From NCBI GenBank assembly GCA_943325435.2, contig CALPPK020000015.1:1-9974 (forward strand): 9,974 nucleotides of DNA, written 5' to 3'. Positions within the stretch are counted from its first letter, which is position 1. The number at the start of each line of letters is the position of its first letter. Shown one piece after another: positions 6,936 to 9,974 of this stretch. The translations under genes were made by a program, and so were the position numbers. The notes under the pieces were generated by a model, which was not told the DNA's origin, ran no database searches, and saw nothing but the letters and a program-made list of their open reading frames with translations. This DNA is from Bifidobacterium breve (lineage in GTDB: Bacteria; Actinomycetota; Acidimicrobiia; Acidimicrobiales; Ilumatobacteraceae).

Positions 6936-7360
6936 GAGTCAGCCAAATGCGCTTGAGTATCTAGCCACGATTGCAACATGACTGCTGCTGCAACTTTGTC
7001 GACAACGCGGCGGCGAGCCTGGGCATTCATTTTTTGTTCCATGAGGACTCGATCTGCTTCCACAGTTGTCAGGCGTTCATCATGAACATGAACTGGCACC
7101 CCTACAACCGTAGCCATGCGTGCTGCTTCAACACGGGCAGCTTGCGCGGCCTTTCCTTCTGAACCATCCATGTTTAGTGGAAGCCCAACAATGACTGCTT
7201 CCGCTTCTTCTTCAACCACCATCTTTGCGATGTTGCGATGATCGCCGCCCATAGAGCCACATCTCTTCAAGACCGTGTACGGAGTAGCAATAGTGCCGCT
7301 GCGATCAGACGTTGCGATACCAATTCGCTTCGAACCGAGGTCGATGCCAAGCACTCTCAC
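6932..7360 (-). CDS. ruvX: RuvX/YqgF family putative pre-16S rRNA nuclease
   Basis: This 142-residue RNase H-fold protein belongs to the YqgF family. It was first described as a putative Holliday junction resolvase and was later linked to 16S rRNA 5'-end maturation. The acidic active site can be read as Asp7 (GIDLGSKRIG), Asp94-Glu95 (HDERLTTVEA) and Asp121 (RRVVDKVAAAVMLQSWLD). GLPLNMDGSEG at 59-69 is the other family signature. It is a soluble protein of normal length. It starts with GTG three bases after the alaS stop. A second in-frame GTG two codons on is possible, but MRVLGIDLG matches the family N-terminus. I see no strong ribosome site, so coupling to alaS translation is likely. The alaS-ruvX neighbourhood is conserved in many bacteria. 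The family is certain, while the exact cellular role differs between reports. Confidence 0.93.
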   Translation of the reverse strand: MRVLGIDLGSKRIGIATSDRSGTIATPYTVLKRCGSMGGDHRNIAKMVVEEEAEAVIVGLPLNMDGSEGKAAQAARVEAARMATVVGVPVHVHDERLTTVEADRVLMEQKMNAQARRRVVDKVAAAVMLQSWLDTQAHLADS

Positions 7361-7363
7361 AAA

Positions 7364-9974
7364 TTATGCAATCGAACCGATGGCAGCTCGGGTCTTGTCC
7401 CGCGCAAGTTGTAACGCTTCGTCGAGAGCGGCCGGATTCTTGCCACCGGCTGTCGCGATATCACCTTTGCCGCCTCCGCCACCGCCAACGGCTGTCGCGG
7501 CTTCCTTTATGAGTTCAGATGCATTGCCTTTTACTGCTGACGTAGTAGCTGCTACCAGGGACACGCCACCAGTGTCAGTGACGGCACCAACAATGACAGC
7601 AACGATGCCAGGTTGTTGGCGAATAGCAATCGCAAGGTCTCGCACATCACCAGCAGTCAGCCCATCTACACGCGCAACGACGAGACCATCGACAGCAGTT
7701 GCAGCTAATTCAACTGCTCGCCCTACGGACAATTTTGCGCGCAGAGCTTTGATCTCATCATTTGCCGCTTTCAATTCATCAAGTCTGCGAGACACACCAG
7801 CCGCAGCTTCGTCAGGACGAACGCCAACAGCCTGCGATATTTCATTCAGAATCGCATCATTACGCTGCATGTACGACACGGCGTTTGCGCCCGTAACAGC
7901 TTCAATGCGGCGCAAGTTCGAGCCAATTGAAGACTCACCAATAATTTTGATGAAGCCAATGTCGCCAGTGGCCGACACGTGAGTTCCTCCACAAAGTTCA
8001 GTTGATGCGCCCGCATTCAAGACACGCACCACGTCGCCGTACTTATCACCAAAGAATGCAATCGCACCAGCAGCTAGGGCCTCTTCTTTAGAAGACTCCG
8101 TGGCAGTGACTGGTGAATTAGCTAAAACCTGTGCGTTTGCCAACGTTTCAATCTTGATGATCTCTTCAGCAGTAACGGCGTCATAGTGGCTAAAGTCGAA
8201 ACGCAAACGATCGGGAGAAACAAGCGAACCTGCTTGCTTGACGTGCTCACCCAATACTGTTCGAAGCGCCCAATGCAGTACGTGCGTACCTGTGTGGTTT
8301 CTGCGGGTAGCCGTACGTGCGTCAATATCGATTCGAGCAGTGACAGCTACTCCTTCAGCGGGTTCGCCTGACACAACTCGACATACATGTCGACGAAGTC
8401 CAGGCAATGCGAAATTCACATCAACGACGGACAACTCGAAACCGTCACCGACGATGGTGCCGATGTCACCTACTTGACCACCGCTCTCTGCATAAAACGG
8501 GGTGTGATCAAGGAAGACTTCGACTAACGATTCGTCACCATCAATGACGGCAAGGACAGTTGACTCAGACGAGTCGTGAACATACCCAACGAATTCGGTG
8601 ACTCCGTGAGTTTCCATTACTTCGCGATACGCCTCGACGCGGTCAGCATCAGAACGGCCAGACTTTCGTGCACTTTTGGCACGCGTCTTTTGTTCGTTCA
8701 TCTCAGACTGAAAACCAGAAATGTCAACTTCAACTCCGCGTTCACTGGCAATTTCTTGAGTCAATTCCAATGGGAAACCATAGGTATCGTGCAACAAGAA
8801 CGCAGAGGCACCTGACAACTTCTTGCTGTCTCCAGACAAGTCATCTTCGAGAATTGATAAGCCGGTTTTCAATGTGTGGCGAAACCGCTCTTCTTCCTTT
8901 GTGAGAACACCCAAGACAAAGTCTTTATTCTTTGCGATATCGGGATACGCATTAGCCATCACGTCGATTGCCGTATTAGCCAGAGACGGCATCACTAGTT
9001 TCTCTGTTCCGAGTAAGTAGGCGTGACGGACCGCACGACGAATGATTCGCCGCAGAACATAGCCGCGGTTTTCATTGCTTGGGAATACGCCGTCGTTGAT
9101 GAGCATCGCAGCCGAACGTGCGTGTTCAGCTAGTACGCGCAAACTGAAACTATTGCGGTCTTCGTAATCGCCAATCTTGTAGTGAGCGCCAGTTGTCGAC
9201 TGCGCTTGTTCAATGATGGGAAACAACACGTCTGTCTCCCATACCGAGTCGACACCTTGTACCAATGCCAAAATTCGCTCTAAACCAGCGCCGGTATCGA
9301 TACTTGGCTTTGGCAGTGGCGAGCGGGAACCATCAGGAGCCTGGTTGTACTGCATGAATACAAGGTTCCAGAACTCCATGAATCGATCACCAGTTGGGTC
9401 GTTAGCAGGGCCACCATCTGGCCCGAATGCCGCGCCACGGTCGATATGGATCTCAGAGCAGGGACCACATGGACCAGTGTCCCCTGCTTGCCAGAAATTA
9501 TCTTTGTCGCCAAGACGTTGAATGCGATTCATTGGCACTCCGACTTGTTCGTGCCACATTGCTTCGGCTTCATCATCTGATTCGTGCACAGTGATCCATA
9601 AACGGTCGCCGTCGAAACCAAATACTTCTGTTACTAATTCCCATGACCAGGGAATGGCGTCAGACTTGAAATAGTCACCAAAACTGAAGTTCCCGAGCAT
9701 CTCGAAAAAGACAAGGTGGCGTTTTGTGCGACCGACTTCGTCGAGGTCGTTATGTTTACCTCCGGCACGCACGCACTTTTGGACTGTGACTGCACGGTTG
9801 TATGGCGCTACTTCGTCTCCCATGAAATACGGTTTGAACGGCACCATGCCAGCCACCGTGAACAACAAGGTGGGGTCATGTGGAATCAGGCTTGCGGATG
9901 GAACAACGGTGTGTCCCTTGTCAGCGAAATAGCCAGAAAAGGCCCCACGAAGCGCATCAGCTGAGCGCGGGATA
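7364..9974 (-). CDS. alaS: Alanyl-tRNA synthetase (5' end outside the window)
   Basis: This class II synthetase charges tRNA-Ala and clears mischarged Ser- and Gly-tRNA. The frame stays open to the window edge. The first readable codons encode IPRSADALRGAFSGYFADKG, which aligns close to the usual N-terminus, so only a few codons are missing. The TTG at 9868 is an internal leucine, not the start. In visible numbering (869 residues), the catalytic domain has LLFTVAGM from about 36, RTKRHLVFFEMLGNFSFGDY near 82-101 and GPCGPCSEIH near 167-176. The editing domain carries the zinc set His560/His564 (HTGTH) and Cys661/His665 (CGGTH). The C-Ala domain follows a short coiled coil and ends with a six-glycine run and KGDIATAGGKN. 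All domains are intact. It is the most upstream gene seen, so the operon promoter is presumably before it, outside the window. Confidence 0.97.
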   Translation of the reverse strand, partial: IPRSADALRGAFSGYFADKGHTVVPSASLIPHDPTLLFTVAGMVPFKPYFMGDEVAPYNRAVTVQKCVRAGGKHNDLDEVGRTKRHLVFFEMLGNFSFGDYFKSDAIPWSWELVTEVFGFDGDRLWITVHESDDEAEAMWHEQVGVPMNRIQRLGDKDNFWQAGDTGPCGPCSEIHIDRGAAFGPDGGPANDPTGDRFMEFWNLVFMQYNQAPDGSRSPLPKPSIDTGAGLERILALVQGVDSVWETDVLFPIIEQAQSTTGAHYKIGDYEDRNSFSLRVLAEHARSAAMLINDGVFPSNENRGYVLRRIIRRAVRHAYLLGTEKLVMPSLANTAIDVMANAYPDIAKNKDFVLGVLTKEEERFRHTLKTGLSILEDDLSGDSKKLSGASAFLLHDTYGFPLELTQEIASERGVEVDISGFQSEMNEQKTRAKSARKSGRSDADRVEAYREVMETHGVTEFVGYVHDSSESTVLAVIDGDESLVEVFLDHTPFYAESGGQVGDIGTIVGDGFELSVVDVNFALPGLRRHVCRVVSGEPAEGVAVTARIDIDARTATRRNHTGTHVLHWALRTVLGEHVKQAGSLVSPDRLRFDFSHYDAVTAEEIIKIETLANAQVLANSPVTATESSKEEALAAGAIAFFGDKYGDVVRVLNAGASTELCGGTHVSATGDIGFIKIIGESSIGSNLRRIEAVTGANAVSYMQRNDAILNEISQAVGVRPDEAAAGVSRRLDELKAANDEIKALRAKLSVGRAVELAATAVDGLVVARVDGLTAGDVRDLAIAIRQQPGIVAVIVGAVTDTGGVSLVAATTSAVKGNASELIKEAATAVGGGGGGKGDIATAGGKNPAALDEALQLARDKTRAAIGSIA

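Larger units (their letters stand above)
1..9974 (-). other. Probable single transcription unit from alaS to efp
   Basis: Eleven genes run in one direction with no room for internal promoters or terminators between them. Junctions from upstream to downstream are: alaS-ruvX 3-base gap, ruvX-mltG ATGA overlap, mltG-aroE ATGA overlap, aroE-aroC 10-base gap, aroC-aroK GTGA overlap, aroK-aroB 8-base overlap, aroB-acetyltransferase 2-base gap, acetyltransferase-aroQ 1-base gap (8-base overlap if GTG is used), aroQ-pepP 1-base overlap, and pepP-efp 28-base overlap. No stretch of even 30 bases lacks a gene. Co-transcription is inferred from this layout. Promoters hidden inside coding sequence cannot be excluded. 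Confidence 0.7.

Noticed and set aside
7461..7500. Low-complexity run of ccgcc-like units that looks like a repeat
   Set aside because: It encodes the six-glycine run of the C-Ala domain in alaS, a normal family feature, so it is codon-level repetition and not a DNA repeat element.
7275..7982. Open frame of 235 codons on the plus strand opposite the 3' end of alaS
   Set aside because: It is antisense to the well-supported C-terminal part of alanyl-tRNA synthetase, is rich in Ala, Ser, Thr, Arg and Pro with no recognisable domain, and has no ribosome site. It is best read as a shadow of codon bias.
9866..9868. TTG as the start of alaS
   Set aside because: The 35 codons upstream are open and match the AlaRS N-terminus (GHTVVPSASLIPHDPT), so this TTG is an internal leucine and the true start lies just outside the window.
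1..9974. Search for tRNA or rRNA genes, riboswitches, CRISPR arrays, insertion sequences and defence or toxin genes
   Set aside because: The whole window is filled by recognised coding sequence on one strand with gaps of ten bases or less. I saw no terminal inverted repeats, direct repeat arrays or foreign gene apart from the acetyltransferase, so no novel system is claimed.

Overview
This window is a stretch of conserved bacterial housekeeping genes, all on the minus strand and packed almost without spacing. In transcription order (right to left) it reads alaS (5' end cut by the window edge), ruvX, mltG, aroE, aroC, aroK, aroB, a GNAT-family acetyltransferase, aroQ, a pepP/pepQ-type M24B peptidase, and the first 39 codons of efp. 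The order alaS-ruvX-mltG-aroE-aroC-aroK-aroB-aroQ-pepP-efp is the classic actinobacterial arrangement. The base composition is only about half G+C by eye, low for a soil actinobacterium. Together with the protein character, this suggests an Acidimicrobiia-like or aquatic actinobacterium. That placement is inference, because no marker was searched.

Right part (about 5760-9974): alanyl-tRNA synthetase, the YqgF/RuvX nuclease-fold protein, and the membrane-anchored endolytic transglycosylase MltG. Middle part (about 1179-5763): five shikimate-pathway enzymes. AroB makes 3-dehydroquinate, AroQ dehydrates it, AroE reduces it to shikimate, AroK phosphorylates shikimate, and AroC makes chorismate. 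The first enzyme (DAHP synthase) and the sixth (EPSP synthase, aroA) are not in the window. The acetyltransferase sits between aroB and aroQ and is the only gene here that does not belong to the usual cluster. Left part (1-1179): the Xaa-Pro type peptidase and EF-P, which act on proline-containing peptides and on ribosomes stalled at proline runs.

No intergenic gap exceeds 10 bases, and seven of the ten junctions overlap. I see no promoter, terminator, RNA gene, repeat, mobile element or CRISPR array. The unit is probably transcribed as one message from a promoter upstream of alaS, outside the window, and continues past efp. I found no evidence of a novel multi-gene system. The points worth a second look are the acetyltransferase insertion, the nested efp start, a cysteine-bearing insertion in MltG, and small active-site variations.
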